From Chrysopilus asiliformis (taxonomy: Eukaryota; Arthropoda; Insecta; Diptera; Rhagionidae), in the NCBI GenBank assembly GCA_964034945.1, contig OZ035960.1:18482403-18546402 (forward strand): a stretch of DNA of 64,000 nucleotides, read 5' to 3'. The notes under the pieces were generated by a model that searched no databases, had not been told where the DNA came from, and saw nothing but the letters and a program-made list of their open reading frames with translations. The first letter of the stretch is position 1, and each line of letters opens with the position of its first letter. Positions 34,204-46,520 of this stretch are shown one piece after another. Position numbers and translations under genes: made by a program.

Positions 34204-35576
34204 GGAATGGAGTGCAATAGATAGATAGTGTCTCTGTACAAAATTTCGGGTTGAAAAACATCTCGACGAAATAAAAAAATATCTTTTGGAAAATGTTTTT
34301 AAAATACGGTAATACAATTTTTCTTTAGAAATTGTTTGAAAAAAGTAAATATTGTTGTGAACGAAATGAAAATGTATTTTTCAGCATTTATCCAATTCAG
34401 AATTTTTTGTCCATATCAAAAAAAAAATAAAAATAAAAAAAAAACATAAAAAAAAAATAAAAAAAAAATCTTGTTCACAATATTGAACAAATTTCGCAGA
34501 TTAAAAATTTACTGAATCCGTTTATTAAAAGATTTAATTTTCTTTTCATACATATTGTGGAATTTCTAGTTCCATGTTTCATATTTAATCAGAATTTTAT
34601 TGTATTACTACTTTTATTATTACAATTTCATTACTGAGGTAACCAGATTTTGAAAAAAAAATCAAAACGTTTGTTTGCAATAATATTACATGAAAAAATG
34701 TATGCACGAATAAAATGAAATAAAAAAAAAATATGAAAAGATAAAAAATACAAACAACATTCATGCTTGCATGCTAACGAACTTTGAAATTATGCTGTGC
34801 TATGTTGAATAAGCTTGAAATTGTACTGGGAGATGAATCTCTGGCTAAACCTCCAACTCCCGCAAGAAAATTTGAAATAAACTTAAAATGTAGATGTCTA
34901 TGAATTTCCTTAAAACCGGGAATTTTGTGGCATCGTACGGTTAAAAAGGGAATAACGAGAATATGATGATAGAAATAAGGGAGCGAAAACCAACTAAAGT
35001 AAAGAGACAATATCTATATATGTACGAATAAATATTATTATACGAATATACGAATTTGTATGTAGATATGCATGTTAATAGATAAAAACTGATATTATGC
35101 ATAAGGCACATTCATATTCACATATACACGTACGTACGGAATTATGCTGCAAAATCCTAAAATTTCTTGAGTTAGCTAACTAAATCCAGTCACGTACCTT
35201 TGAGTTTTAAGAAAACTTAACAGTGACGAGCCAATTATCCTGGCCTTTATATTCCATCCCGTGCGAGATGTTAACTTTTGGTTTTGGTTTTGGCTTTTGT
35301 AAAACTTGATAAATTTAATGCCCAAATAATTTGTATAATTGCAGCATATAAAATTAGGAAATAAGATTTTGTCACGGTGTCTATATTTACGTGTCAAAGG
35401 CTTTTAAATTATTTTAAACCAAAGGTGGGGACATTTTAAAATTCGGTTTTTATATTTTATTACAAACACATTAAATTTGCTGCAATTTGTTGTATAAAGT
35501 TGGCTAGAAAATTGTGTAATAACAGAATTATGTTGTAACTAGTAACTATATTAACTAGTTTGCATACCAGTCATAG
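34204..35576. other. AT-rich stretch with A-runs
   Basis: Interrupted A-runs around 34420-34470. Frames at 34774 and 35176 (minus) have no domain. Nothing supported. Confidence 0.4.
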
Positions 35577-35686
35577 TTAACCCTTTCGCGACTGCTGGTA
35601 CTCATATATTAAAAAAGTCTATCCCTCAAAGTCAGAAATCTAATTTTATTCGGTACTAAATTATACCACTTCGTTTCTATATGATT
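35577..35686 (+). repeat. Half of a TTAA-type MITE
   Basis: TTAACCCTTTCGCGACTGCTGG-like sequence (TTAACCCTTTCGCGACTGC) matches the left ends at 1875 and 44349. No right end is found before the RTE-like repeat begins at 35687, so it is probably truncated or split. Confidence 0.4.
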
Positions 35687-35971
35687 TACTAGCTTGCATA
35701 CCCGTCTTTGCCGGGTTAAGCTTTTTCAAATTTGTTTTTTTTTTGATGGTCTATGTTGGAGCTAAACTTCAGGCCAATCGGTTCAGTAGTTTCCCCGTGA
35801 AAGAGTAACATAGAGGGAAAACTAAGTTTCGAGATCACTTTACCCCTTCCCCTCACTCCCCTTCCCCCCTCGCGCTACTTTTCCGTATGCCTATGTTGGA
35901 ACCAGAACTACCACAGACACTCATGCCAAATTACAAGTCAATCGGTTCAGCCGTTTTTGCGTGAAAGAGGA

Positions 35972-36048
<77 letters not shown>

Positions 36049-36081
36049 TACCAACTCATTTTTTTTATATATTAGTATGAT
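35687..36081 (+). mobile_element. Modular RTE-like repeat, copy 2 (two modules)
   Basis: Starts ACTAGCTTGCATACCCGTC, ends TATATATTAGTATGATG. Contains two modules against three in copy 1, then a long GACA array. The boundaries agree with copy 1, which supports the reading that module number changes inside fixed ends. Confidence 0.62.
35971..36048. repeat. (GACA)n microsatellite
   Basis: About 19 uninterrupted GACA units at the 3' end of the RTE-like repeat; far longer than in copies 1 and 3 (about 4-5 units). Confidence 0.92.
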
Positions 36082-38516
36082 GATTTAGTAAATTATAGCG
36101 GTACATGTTAATGTTTATTCCCTATAAAGATTTTATTTTTTTTTCTCCAAAACTACTCATTTTTTGGACAGAAGTTTTGGAGAAATTATTTGTTGTAACG
36201 CTTGCAACTTATAAAAATAAAATCCATCTTTTATATCTGAGGGCTCTTTTGTTCCCTTATCTCTCTATGGCTTTTCCTGTCCGATACATTCCATATATAA
36301 ATTATGTCTTAGATTTACTATTCAAAAGCCGTCGCGAAAAGGTTCAAGTCTTTTTGAACCAAAAATACTCGAAAAAACTTCTTCTTCTAGGACTTCCGAT
36401 CCGAATTTTGACATTTTGCTAGATTCATGATCAGTACGATGCTAAAAAAACCCCCGAGCGATCCCGAAAACCACCAATTTTTCCGCTTTTAAGACATGCT
36501 TAATGGTGTCTCTTTTTATTCCTCTTCTTCTTCTGTCTCTTTCTCCTTGTGGATTTTGGCGTAGGGTGTCCTTTCGCAAAGTGCTTCCAAATTCCTCTGT
36601 TAGCGATCGATGGTTCCATCCCTTTTCATTCCGAAACAAATTCCCCGATTTTTTTATGACGGTTTTGAAGATAGATTTTTTCTCCCTATGTACTAAACAA
36701 AAATTTAGTGCTGGAAATTTTTTTCCGAATTTTTAAATACTTTTATAGTTAAAACTTAAGGTAAAACTTAATATTTATTTTTATGAGATCATAATTCGTG
36801 ATAGTTGATGATTAATAGAGATAATAAATGGTTTGACAAACAATTTTAGTCCAAACTTGCGAATCCTTTAAAAAATATTCTAATTCATGAATGATTAAAT
36901 AAATATTTTCAGTAAAACACCATAAGCTTAGTATTTCCTAATTAGAGAAATTTCTTCAAAAAAAATGTCAATAGTAAATACGTCTCTGATGTGTTGGGAC
37001 AGTCCCGAATTTAGGCCGTCCCGGCGTCTCGGAAACTAAATACTTGTTCCGCATTTTTAAATTTAGTCTTAATTCGTATCAAACAATAAAAAACGATCGC
37101 TAAATATGTAAAAAAAATACTCTAGGTTGCTGGTAATGGAATTTTTTCACCTGCGGCGCATTTTTTCAACGATTTTTTATAGTATGGCGCATGTATCTCA
37201 ACGTTTGCCCTGCGGTACATTCCTCTTTACCCAAATTATTACCATCTCCGTTGAGATTATTTATGGAACGTAAAGAACGCGAAAAATTAAGTAATTTTCA
37301 CTTAAAGCTTTTTATCTCTTGATTTACATCCATGCACCGCATTCTCGTTAAAAAATTACGACAACGGCGCACATTTCACATTTCCTAATTGTTTTTCGTT
37401 GATATTAAAGAATTTTTTCTCTAAAAAAAATTGTGCTTTCGTTGGCGTTCCGTTTGAGTCACCCCTCCCCCTTCGCATTGTCTTGTTGACCCAAAGAAAA
37501 TATGAAAAATATGGTCATCCGAACAATAAAGCAAGTAAAAAGAAGCAACAACTTTTCAATAATGGTCGTGCCAAAACTTATTAATTAAACACTTTTTGGA
37601 TGAATTCAGGTGAAAATTTTTAAACAAAAGCAGGAAAAAAAACTGGTTACAATAGTAAAACCTTTTCCCTCCTGTACTGAAAAGTAAATAAACTGGCTTT
37701 TGTTTAACTTTCCTTTTAGAATTTGTATTTTTCTTTTTGGGGATCTTTTTTTTCGGATCTTAGGTGATTACGATTGACTTTAGAATTATAAAGCTACCCC
37801 TGGGAAAAGCTTTTTACTCGTTGATATCTAAATATTATACCAAAACAAGTCCCAATCCACAGAGCGTCTCTTCGACTTAATGAGGCCTTTGCAATAGATT
37901 TTCCTAATTACCATAATGTAAAAGTAGGTCGTGGTGTGGCGGGGACGGTCGATTAGCAAGGAGTTAAGAAAACGAGAATAAAGCATTGCCAAGGAATGAA
38001 TACTATAAGAAAAAAGGACGAGGGCCTGGATGAAATTGTTTGATTAGCATATCATTTTGGGACTGCCACATACCGCAAAGAGATGTTCTTTGAACCCTCG
38101 GAAAATTTCACTCAAAGAAAACCACGTTTTTGAAATGGCCGAATTTAGATATCCCACATTCCCTGTTTTCGGTCGGAGTGAACAAATTTTTCCCAAGTTA
38201 AGTTTTTTTTTGGCCGTGCTGCCAGTTCCGTTGTTTGTGGTTCACAAATTCTACATAAAAGATGCTGTATAGGAATTTACAACATTGGTATACAATACGC
38301 GTGGCAGATACGTTATAATAGGGAAATGGGATTTAGTCCATTGACGGACATGAAGAGGTTTTTGGTAGCAACACTGGTGTACACGTATTTAGGCTTTCAA
38401 TAAGACTTTCGTTTATTTGCTTGTGAGTGTTTTTTTTTCATTCTCTGGGGCCACTTTGAAGACGTTGTCGACTACCAGAAGGAAACCTTCTTTTGCTTGG
38501 CTTTGAAGGTTTTTAG
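36082..38516. other. Mostly unique stretch with one decayed module
   Basis: 36340-36480 has 'ttctaggacttccgatccgaattttgac' and 'cgatcccgaaaacc', one decayed copy of the module seen at 5.3 kb. Frames at 36105, 36503 and 38057 have no domain. From about 38403 the plus frame is open into the candidate exon region. Confidence 0.4.
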
Positions 38517-38609
38517 CCCACTACAACTAAGGACTATGACGCCGGTACAATCATCAGTTCTGCCGACATCAACACAACCACCCCAAGTCATCCTAAAGCC
38601 ATCTCCTAA
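38517..38609 (+). CDS. Candidate 3'-terminal coding exon, unknown protein
   Basis: A pyrimidine-rich tract ends GGTTTTTAG, followed by an open frame of 30 codons that begins PTTTKDYDAGTIISSADINT and ends with a TAA at 38607. Third positions are C-rich (GAC, GCC, ATC, AAC, ACC), unlike the AT-rich surroundings, which is what a real exon would show. AATAAA at 38795 could be a poly(A) signal. The peptide is Thr/Ser-rich and hydrophilic, as in a flexible tail. A second plus frame is open over the same bases, which weakens the case. I do not recognise the family and see no other exon that clearly joins it. Confidence 0.3.
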   Translation, partial: PTTTKDYDAGTIISSADINTTTPSHPKAIS

Positions 38610-39292
38610 CGCAACACTTCGTGGAGTTAGAGGGTGAAATTATCATTTAGCTGTCGTTTCATCTTAAGTTGCGGCTCGCTATAGACTTTTCTTTTTATCA
38701 ATTATTCAACAGCGATGAAAATCTATTAGAGGGGGTTTCGCATTGCATATTCATAAGACCTAAGTGAAATTTTCTGTTGGTTAATCATTGTGTGAATAAA
38801 TGATAATGTTGAATCACCGACATTTAAACTATTTGAGGCGGCACCAAATATTCCGCCTGCGTTCACCAACAGGAGGATCTCTTGAGTATAAAATCTTCGT
38901 CTATTCCATAACATAAACATAATTGCAAAAATGTGGTTTATACTTAAACTGGGAAAAAAATCATAACAAATTGTCGGAATAAATCGCGGAACCATTTCCG
39001 ATACAAAAACGTTTTGGTTAGTAGCAATTTTATGGGGGTTTTACAATACAGCAATATTGAAAATTGAACGAACATCAAATTTGGTTCCGCAAATTATCTT
39101 TATCACAATTAAATTGAATATTGAGTATTATTAAAAAATTCTTGAAGGAAAGAATTTAACTGTTCGTGGAATAAGTATACCTACGGGAAGTTTTTTACGT
39201 CAAAGATGTTAACTCCGAAAAGCAAATTAGTCTATTTAAAAAAAATAAAGCTAAAAAATAGGACAGATTCACAAAAAAATATAATTTTTTTA
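38610..39292. other. AT-rich stretch
   Basis: Contains the AATAAA noted above. The 89-codon minus frame at 38726 has no domain. Confidence 0.4.
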
Positions 39293-40184
39293 TAAAGGGT
39301 GTTTTTTTTAGACGTGTGGTTTTCAAAAAGAAATAAAACGCATATAATTTAATGTTATGGCCAAAAGATAAGGGTTTGCCATTATGTTTTAAAAATGATT
39401 TCGGGCAAGTGGCCGCCGCGGCTGGCTCGAATAAATTCCAGCCGAGAGGCCCAATTTTCGACCACTTTTTGCAGCTATTGGGGCCGTATGTCAGCAATAA
39501 CGCGCCGAATATTCTCTTCCAAGGCGTCAATCGTCTCGGGCTTATCTGCGTAGACAAGCGACTTCACATAACCCCACAAAAAATAGTCTAGCGGTGTTAG
39601 ATCGCACGATCTTGGAGGCCACGCCACAGGCCCACGACGCGACGCGAGATAATGCGCTCACCAAAAGTTTCCTTTAATAAATTGATTGTTTCGTTGGCTG
39701 TATGGCATGTAGCGCCGTCTTGTTGGAACCAAAGGTCGTCCACATCAACATCCTCCAATTCAGGCACGAAAAAGTCATTAATCATGGCTCTATAGCGTTC
39801 CCCATTGACTGTAACATTATGGCCGGCTTCATTTTTGAAAAAATATGGACCAATGATTCCCTCTGCCCATAGAGCACACCAAACAGTGACTTTTTGAGGA
39901 TGTAACGGCGTCTGAAGAATGGCTTGTGGATTACCATCCCTCCAAATGCGACAATTTTGCTTATTGACGTACCCATTCAACCAAAAGTGAGTTTCATCGC
40001 TGAACAAAATTTTCTTGTGAAAATCGGGATCGGTGGCCATCTCGAACGTGCGACGCGCTTGATGGTCGTTTGACGAAATGACAAACCAAACTGAGCATAA
40101 ATCAAGTGACAACTGTCAAAAAGACCAACTCTGAAAAAAGTAGTGCCAGATTGAAAACCACACGTCTAAAAAAAACACCCTTTA
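39293..40184 (-). mobile_element. Mariner-type element, copy 1, deleted, perfect 33-bp ends
   Basis: AAAGGGTGTTTTTTTTAGAC and onward (39294-39326) is perfectly mirrored at 40151-40183 over 33 bp, with TA at each edge. Total length is about 890 bp, shorter than a full mariner (about 1.3 kb), because the N-terminal DNA-binding part of the transposase gene is missing. The gene lies on minus. A sister copy at 53747-54647 has the same right end and the same disabling changes. IS630/Tc1/mariner superfamily; subfamily left open. Confidence 0.92.
39382..40112 (-). pseudogene. Mariner transposase, N-terminally deleted, frameshifted
   Basis: The catalytic core is readable: first Asp in LFSDETHFWLNGYVNKQNCR, then TVWCALWAEGIIGPYFF, second Asp in WFQQDGATCHTANETI. 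After ERIISRR the frame slips by two bases, and the third-Asp block (PPRSCDLTPLDYFLWGY) lies in another frame. Downstream, an in-frame TAG follows the ADIRPQ region, and the family C-terminus (RASRGGHLPEI) ends near 39382. The helix-turn-helix N-terminus is absent. Compared with the sister copy, seven residues (GEWAQNE) are deleted. It cannot make transposase, but its ends look usable in trans. Confidence 0.9.
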
Positions 40185-41537
40185 TTTTTTAATAGTGATT
40201 TCCAAAAAACATATTATTTCCCTAAATTTTTGGAAGAACTTCCCATTTGTTTCATCAATTCCCTTTTGCCGAGAATTTTTACAAAAAATAGATCTTTTTG
40301 GTTTCACACAAAAAAAATTTTTCAGGCCCAAATTGATTAATAAAACGGCAGCTTACGCTAAGGCGACTCATGACGCTACACAACATCGATAGGTATACGT
40401 TTGTCATGGTTTGTGAACACCACCAGCATTATGTCTGAGCCACCAACAAAAATAAGGAAGAATTTTCGCCATGATTTAGAAGCTGGTCCATAAAATACAA
40501 ACGTCGCTCATATAATGAAGATGGGGATACCGGCGACGGTGTGACGGTAAAACCCGTACAAAAAGTTGCGAAAACTCGTGACCCGGTGGTAGGGGAGCCC
40601 AAAAAGGCGAAAATTTATGTAACATATTTTGTGGATAAACCCGAATTTCAAAAAATTTACTTATTTTTAGTTAAACGCAATTTGGAATGAAATTTTTGTC
40701 AAATATATATTATCACAAAAATCACTTTCCAAAAAATAACACCAGTGTTGGATGTGATTAATATGATAGCACAGTTCATACATCCTTTACGGTAATAATT
40801 TCTAGCGACATTTTAATGCTTTCAATGATCATTCAAAATAACGTTTTATGTAAAATTTGACAAATGTTGCGTATTATTTGATAGCCCTCTATACACCATG
40901 TAAGTCAATAAAAATGAACCGTAATTGCCATTATATATACAAATAAATCACTTCTATGTAACCCTTGAACTTCTTTATTTCCTTCAATTTTTATATTGCC
41001 ATTTATATAATTGTGCTTTACGATCGTATAATATTTTTATACACATATTATATGAAAAGCAATAAAATAATAAAAGAAAATTATAAGTGGGTGGTTCGAA
41101 CATAGGCAAAGCATAAAATTGACCAAAAACTCATAACCCTTGTCTTTTAATATGAAAAATGTGACAATATATTATTGACTATGGCCCTATATGGTTCCTT
41201 TTTTTTCATATATACTATTTGAGAGGCCAACTAAAAATAACACTGTACATCATCTTTTAGATCATTCGAGCAGCAAAATGATAAAATAAATCGCTGAAAA
41301 TGACAAACCAACGTTCTCGACTCCAGAATTAGGGCTCTGCAACAATTTTTCAACATTTTCTTGACAGCTAAAGCCCAATTTTTTTCCTTATTCTTATATA
41401 TTTTTTGCTTTCCTTTTTTTATGAAAACCAAACGCAAAAAACACCCCTGGATAGGATAGGCGAAAAAAAAACGAACAGGAAAAAAATTGGAACAGGGAAG
41501 GAATTTTCTTCGTCGTGTCGCTGGTGGCCAAGATCAG
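40185..41537. other. Mostly unique stretch
   Basis: AT-rich. From 40430 to 40620 GC is slightly higher but no frame stays open with a domain. Nothing supported. Confidence 0.35.
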
Positions 41538-41645
41538 AATTGCACACTATACCAATTCAATTCACCACCAGGACCACTTCCGACTGCCACCCCTGCCCCG
41601 ATAACGTACACCAGCATCGCATCATCGACCTGCCTTATAAAATAA
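41538..41645 (+). CDS. Candidate 3'-terminal coding exon, unknown protein
   Basis: A GC-rich island in AT-rich DNA. After an acceptor-like TGGCCAAGATCAG the plus strand is open for 35 codons (NCTLYQFNSPPGPLPTATPA, then an Ile/Thr/Ser-rich end) to a TAA at 41643 that overlaps an AATAAA. The same frame is in fact open back to about 41459. One other plus frame (94 codons from 41405) and a minus frame with its own acceptor (GGCAG, reading VDDAMLVYVIGAGV) are open too, so coding and strand are unproven. No family recognised. Confidence 0.2.
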   Translation, partial: NCTLYQFNSPPGPLPTATPAPITYTSIASSTCLIK

Positions 41646-42726
41646 ACGAGAGAAATTCAGTCGAATGGTCCAGAGTTAATGAACCATAATAATTTTACAA
41701 TTCCGGAACAATATTTCACAGAAATTTCATTAAATTGAAAATTATATTCGCCGCCTAGCCAAGCAAATAATTTTGGTAATTGAATTATCCTGTGGGATTC
41801 TGACACATCTCTTTCTTCCGAACACCGTTCGCCATTATAGTCCTCATCATAGATGGAGTGAACATATTCCCTTTAGGAATAGAACACTACAAGACGGGTG
41901 TGGATAGGAAACGGGTTAAAATAAGGTTAGCAGGCATCAAGGCATTTAGATATACAACCATCGAAAAATGAGAATAACATTACAGTTTAGGTTAGGCATT
42001 TCACACAACGATCCATAGTCTGTATGAAACTCTCGTAAATGAATACTGGTTAAAACGGATGCGGGAACACCAAAATTGTGTGGAATACGGCTAAGGATAT
42101 AAGAAAAAGATGGAGCAGATCCTTGGATTTCGTAAAGGACTTGTTAAGTATATTTGAGGGTTTTTGTATTATTGTCGCAAAGATTTCTTGCGGAAATTTT
42201 CCCACAAAAGGGTTGACATTCAAACTCTCATCTTTTTATCCCGTATTTTTGTACACATATTATATCTTTTTGGTGACATTATGTAGGGTAATGCCCACTA
42301 AATCATACACCATTTAAATTAGGCATATAAGCTAAGTATGCAAGTATGAGTTTTAATTTTAATGGCTATGACATTCCAGTCCTTCAATTTAAATTCCTCA
42401 AAAGGCGTTTTCATCCCATGCTACAAATCATTTTCAACACTTGTAAAGATATCGTAGTATTATTCGTAAAATGGTTTTACCTTAATTTTGGTAAAACACT
42501 TCAATTAGGTGGTGACCAAACTGCACCAATTTGAAGATGTTGTGAAGTTAATTTTAAGGTCACAACATTTTATCCATATAAAACATTTTTTCATGGTCTC
42601 CTAAAAAGTTACAATTTGAAAATTATCACAAATAACAAAAAAAAAAAATAAAAAATTTGGAGCAGTTGGCCGATTTTAAGAATTTTAACTTGCAGTTTAT
42701 ACATTCCGTATAATACCCAATCGCCA
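41646..42726. other. AT-rich stretch without recognised features
   Basis: Frames at 42078 and 42346 have no domain. Nothing supported. Confidence 0.4.
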
Positions 42727-43160
42727 TTAAGGTGCCGCTCCACATCAAAGTAAATACGCGAGTAAATCTCAAAAACTCTCGAGAGTTACTCGCAGGAGGT
42801 TGTCCATTTGCGAGTTAATTTCGGCGATTTTTCTCTTTTCAAGACTCTTTTCATGTCTCTTTTCATGTCTTGATTTTTTTGACATCTTGCTTTGCCGAAT
42901 TCTCGAGAACCACTAGCGAAATTCAAACGCCGTTCTTATCTGGCGAGCAACTCCCCGAGAGTTCAGTGGATGCGTGTCGACTAGAAAGTAGAATCACTTT
43001 TGACAGCTCGCAGAAACTAGCTCGCAGAAACTAGCTCGCTGAAACTAGCTCGCCAGTTTTTGCGAGTTTCTGCGAGTGACTGTCAGAGATGTGTCCATTT
43101 GCGAGTAGCTGCTATTGAGAGGTTCTTGCCGGCATTTACTCTCATGTGGAGTGGCACCTA
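42727..43160. mobile_element. MITE family A, copy 2
   Basis: Begins TTAAGGTGCCGCTCCACAT and ends CTCATGTGGAGTGGCACCTA, the same ends as 2166-2522. It is longer (434 against 357 bp) because of local tandem gains: CTCTTTTCATGT doubled near 42840 and a 14-bp unit CTCGCAGAAACTAG three times near 43010-43050, single in copy 1. It also keeps a segment near 42950-42980 absent from copy 1. The right end runs straight into another MITE. Confidence 0.82.
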
Positions 43161-43299
43161 TAGGCTAGTTTGTAACTGATAGCAGCTGGGAAGTAGGACA
43201 CAACTAGTGTAATTTCAGCTGCTTTTTGAACTAGAGTGAAACTAGTTGGAAAATTCCAACTTTTGTCCTACTTTCAACTAGGAACTACCATATAGCCTA
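43161..43299. mobile_element. Short MITE abutting family A copy 2
   Basis: TAGGCTAGTTTGTAACT at 43161 and the inverted AGGAACTACCATATAGCCTA at the right (to 43299) form imperfect ends, with inner matches GAAGTAGGAC / GTCCTACTTTC and CAACTAG / CTAGTTG. TA lies at the left edge; this insertion explains the altered last bases of family A copy 2. Confidence 0.6.
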
Positions 43300-43592
43300 A
43301 TATCAACTGCGCATAAGAGATTCTAACAAATTCGCATAAGGGATTTGTTTTCCAACTCCTAAAAGCCTCATAAAAATCAGTCCAAGTGCTCAAAAACTAA
43401 CAGCTAAGACATCTAATGTTCTGGAAGTGCGCTATACGTGTACAACATTTCATTTGAATCGGCTAAGATGCTAATCTTTTAAATTTCAAAAAATCCGTTT
43501 TAAAAAAAAAAGTTTCTTATTTATCTGATTAAATTTTCTTATTTAATTGCTCAAAAATTAAAAAAAAATCTCATCACAGCTCAGAGTTTTAT
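43300..43592. other. Spacer
   Basis: AT-rich; 'gcgctatacgtgtacaacatttcatttgaatcggctaag' near 43428 is a stray motif of the modular repeats. No gene. Confidence 0.4.
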
Positions 43593-43920
43593 TTTGAAAA
43601 ATGCGAAGCTAAGTTCGTTCATGGGCAAAAATGGACCATTAGGGGGGTACCCCCCATACGAACGAAAACGTTTTTTGTGAATTACTAAAAAACGGTGCAT
43701 TTTATCAAAAAAGTCTAAGAACAAAAGTTATTTAGGATATGATTCTACATAAAACTCCCATACATTAAAATCCGATTGGAATAAATTAAAAAAAAAAATC
43801 TTATTGGAAAGTTTGACTTCAAAGTTGAAATTTTGGAACAACTGTTCGAATTTTGATACGAATATCACCATACGGGTCTCCAATGATTGTCAGTTTGGCA
43901 ATTATAGCTTTTGTTATGTT
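43593..43920 (+). mobile_element. DINE-1-like Helentron derivative, copy 4, 5' truncated
   Basis: Homology starts at 'aaaatgcgaagctaagttcgtt', after the position of the GTCY array, so the whole 5' half is missing. The GGGGGGTACCCCCC palindrome, 'gatacgaatatcaccatacgggt' (subfamily b) and the 3' stem-loop with AGCTTTTGTTATGTT are present. Confidence 0.85.
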
Positions 43921-44348
43921 TATTAGAGTGCTATTACTGTCCTAATGGCTTTCGATGCATAAAATATTTACAAATTACTTGAAAAATATGCCTACGTGTA
44001 AAAAAAATTTAAAAAAAATTATTCACGATTTTTGGGTGAAACTTTTAATTTCGTAAGGTGACACTTTTAGCTCCACGAGGCGAAAGGTGACCGAGAACCT
44101 AGAACAGATAGTTTCTGATATTAATACCTGAGAATATACGCCATATGACCCCGAAATTTGGTAGCATTTGGCTCTGAAGTTTCTGAGATTTTTTGGGTGA
44201 TCAAAAAAAAGGGGCACTCTGGGTCCTACCCTACTGGTAAACAAAATTTATCTTACAAATTTTTAAAATTGAAAAACAAAATCATTCGAGTCTATACTGT
44301 AAGATTGGGCTACTGTTTTATGTCTTCAGCATCAACCAGTTTTGATGT
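43921..44348. other. Spacer
   Basis: AT-rich; overlapping frames at 44023 (minus) and 44158 (plus) have no domain. Confidence 0.4.
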
Positions 44349-44668
44349 TTAACCCTTTTGTGCCGGAAAATCACTGCGCCTTTTTTCGTCAAATTTTGAG
44401 TTTTAATTGGCCATTAAGCTTAAAATAGGAGAAAAACTAGACTTAGCTGTATTTATTTTTTCAAAATTTTCAAAGCTAAATAAGAAAAAAAAACCCTTCC
44501 AAAATATATCAGTTTAATAATTTTTGTTGCCGCAATTAATTATAAACGACATACCTACACAAGAAGTTCTAACGATTTTTAACAGAATTTTTCAAACAGA
44601 ACTCCAAATCACTGAATTGGGATTATTCAGATTTCTTAGAATTATCCCAATAGGCGCGAAAGAGTTAA
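44349..44668. mobile_element. MITE, TTAA-flanked, ends TTAACCCTTTTGTGCC
   Basis: TTAACCCTTTTGTGCC pairs with GGCGCGAAAGAGTTAA at 12 of 16 positions. Length 320 bp. End composition follows the TTAA-CCCTTTCG pattern at 1875 and 35577. The 111-codon frame at 44524 runs across its right end and is not supported as a gene. Confidence 0.6.
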
Positions 44669-46520
44669 AGTCTTTTGCTAATATATCAAAATTTACAACA
44701 TTTTTAAAATTCTATTCAGCAGACAGAGTTATTTGTGATCCTCGAACTATGGTGGTGGTTTGTCGTAGGCAATTCTACCCTTTGTTAAGGTACTCGGTAT
44801 TCGCATATGTGACCAAGATAAATTCAAATACCTACGGCAAAAAAGGAAGGTTAGCTTAGTCCTATATTGGATGAAGGTTAAAATAATGTCTTCTTTATAA
44901 GACAGACAGACAGACAGATCACGGGAAGATGTGAAATGAGCAAAAGATTTATTGAAATGTTAAAGTTTCATGAAATCTAACCGGCTGAAAGTCGGCATGC
45001 AAAAAAACAAGATTGTTATAAGGACTTTTATCTACTTTTGTGTTGTGTTCGGTTGTTAGCCTTGTTAAAAAGATAAAACTCAGTTGTACATAAACCCAAA
45101 GAGGCTAAACCTGTGGACAATTTACGTGGAATGTTACAAAGCAGATTAGCAAAGTTTGTAATTATGTTGGTAATTGATTAGGTTCAAACAACTAACTCGT
45201 AATAAGATTATTGGCTAAGTTAAAATCTATTCCTTTTTGCTTAAATAGTTCAGATAATGATGTTAAATACATAGAAATTTGTAGTAAGAGATACAAACAG
45301 AATTTATAAACCGTTGTTGTTTACATCTCCACCTACATATTGCATAAAAGTAAAAATAAATGAACAAAATGTTTTCTATTCAACTATGAAATTGGTTCGG
45401 ATTTTGTGGAGTACGAATACAGAGGGATGATGTGGATGATTCATGTTTTATGTGGGAAGATTTTCGGGGGCGCACATGCATGCATAACCACATAAATGAA
45501 GTGAAAGGTGTCTACGATAAATCCTAAAGAATAGTCGAGAATGAACAGAAACATGGCAAGGCCGAATTAAATGAACAACGTTGGATGTAATGTACGAGCA
45601 AGGAAGATAAGTCTAATTTGCCAACAAAGCCAAAATTGCCAATTTTCATATGAAGTCGATTTGGAATTTCCCAATTTTCTATAGAGAAAAAAATAACTTT
45701 ATATTCAAAATTGAAGTGGCTTGCTTGTCTATGCTACAATGAACGCAATTTTCTCTTTCTTATTGACTATTTCCAGTTTGGAATTAGCTATTTGGACCAT
45801 TTGAATTATAAGAGCCTAATCAAAACGAAATTGGTTTGATTTAATTGATTTAACTGACAATAAATTTTTTTCACATGTTTTTCGAACTTTTCAATATCAC
45901 TTTTTTATAAGTACCTCATGAAGGGCTATGTGTAGACAATGGCGCTTCCCAAAAGAGGGGGCGTAATGTACAAATTTTGCACAGGGAAAAAAAATCTTAA
46001 TTGCACTCTCCTTGTTTTTGAAACACAGAAAAAATAAATTTTGATGTCTCCAGAAAATTTTTAAAATACCGATCAAAGGCAAGAAGGCTTTTCCTTTTCC
46101 CTAGGCTGGCACCTTTTCTCTAAAATACACAAAAAAAAACTGGGCCAAAATATTCAGCTCTGATTTGTGGAAAACGTCTCATAGAGTTTTGTGATTTTTG
46201 TTCCTATTCACAGAATGAAATTTTCTCTTCTCTGAGAGACAAGACAGATTCAGTTCAATCGGTCGAGTGATGTCAGTGTGTGTATGTGTTTGTGAGCATG
46301 TCTCTCAGTGTGTGTAACAAAAATTTGTAAGGAAAGGGGCGAAGGAGTGCCGCCATTTTGGGAAGAGGTTTAACTTTTAATAAAAGCCAATTCTGTGCAA
46401 AATTTCAACTTTCTGCCTCAATTGACTCTCGAGGGTTCAAATGATTTTTTTTTTGAATTTCAACTTAATACTAAATATTTCATCCTATCGCAGTGCTGAG
46501 TGGATAACGCTATGTTATGT
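44669..46520. other. Mostly unique stretch with a decayed module
   Basis: A short GACA run at 44898-44918. Near 46380-46440 'tctgtgcaaaatttcaactttctgcctcaatt' is a decayed phrase of the modular repeats, directly before a DINE-like copy. No gene. Confidence 0.4.
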
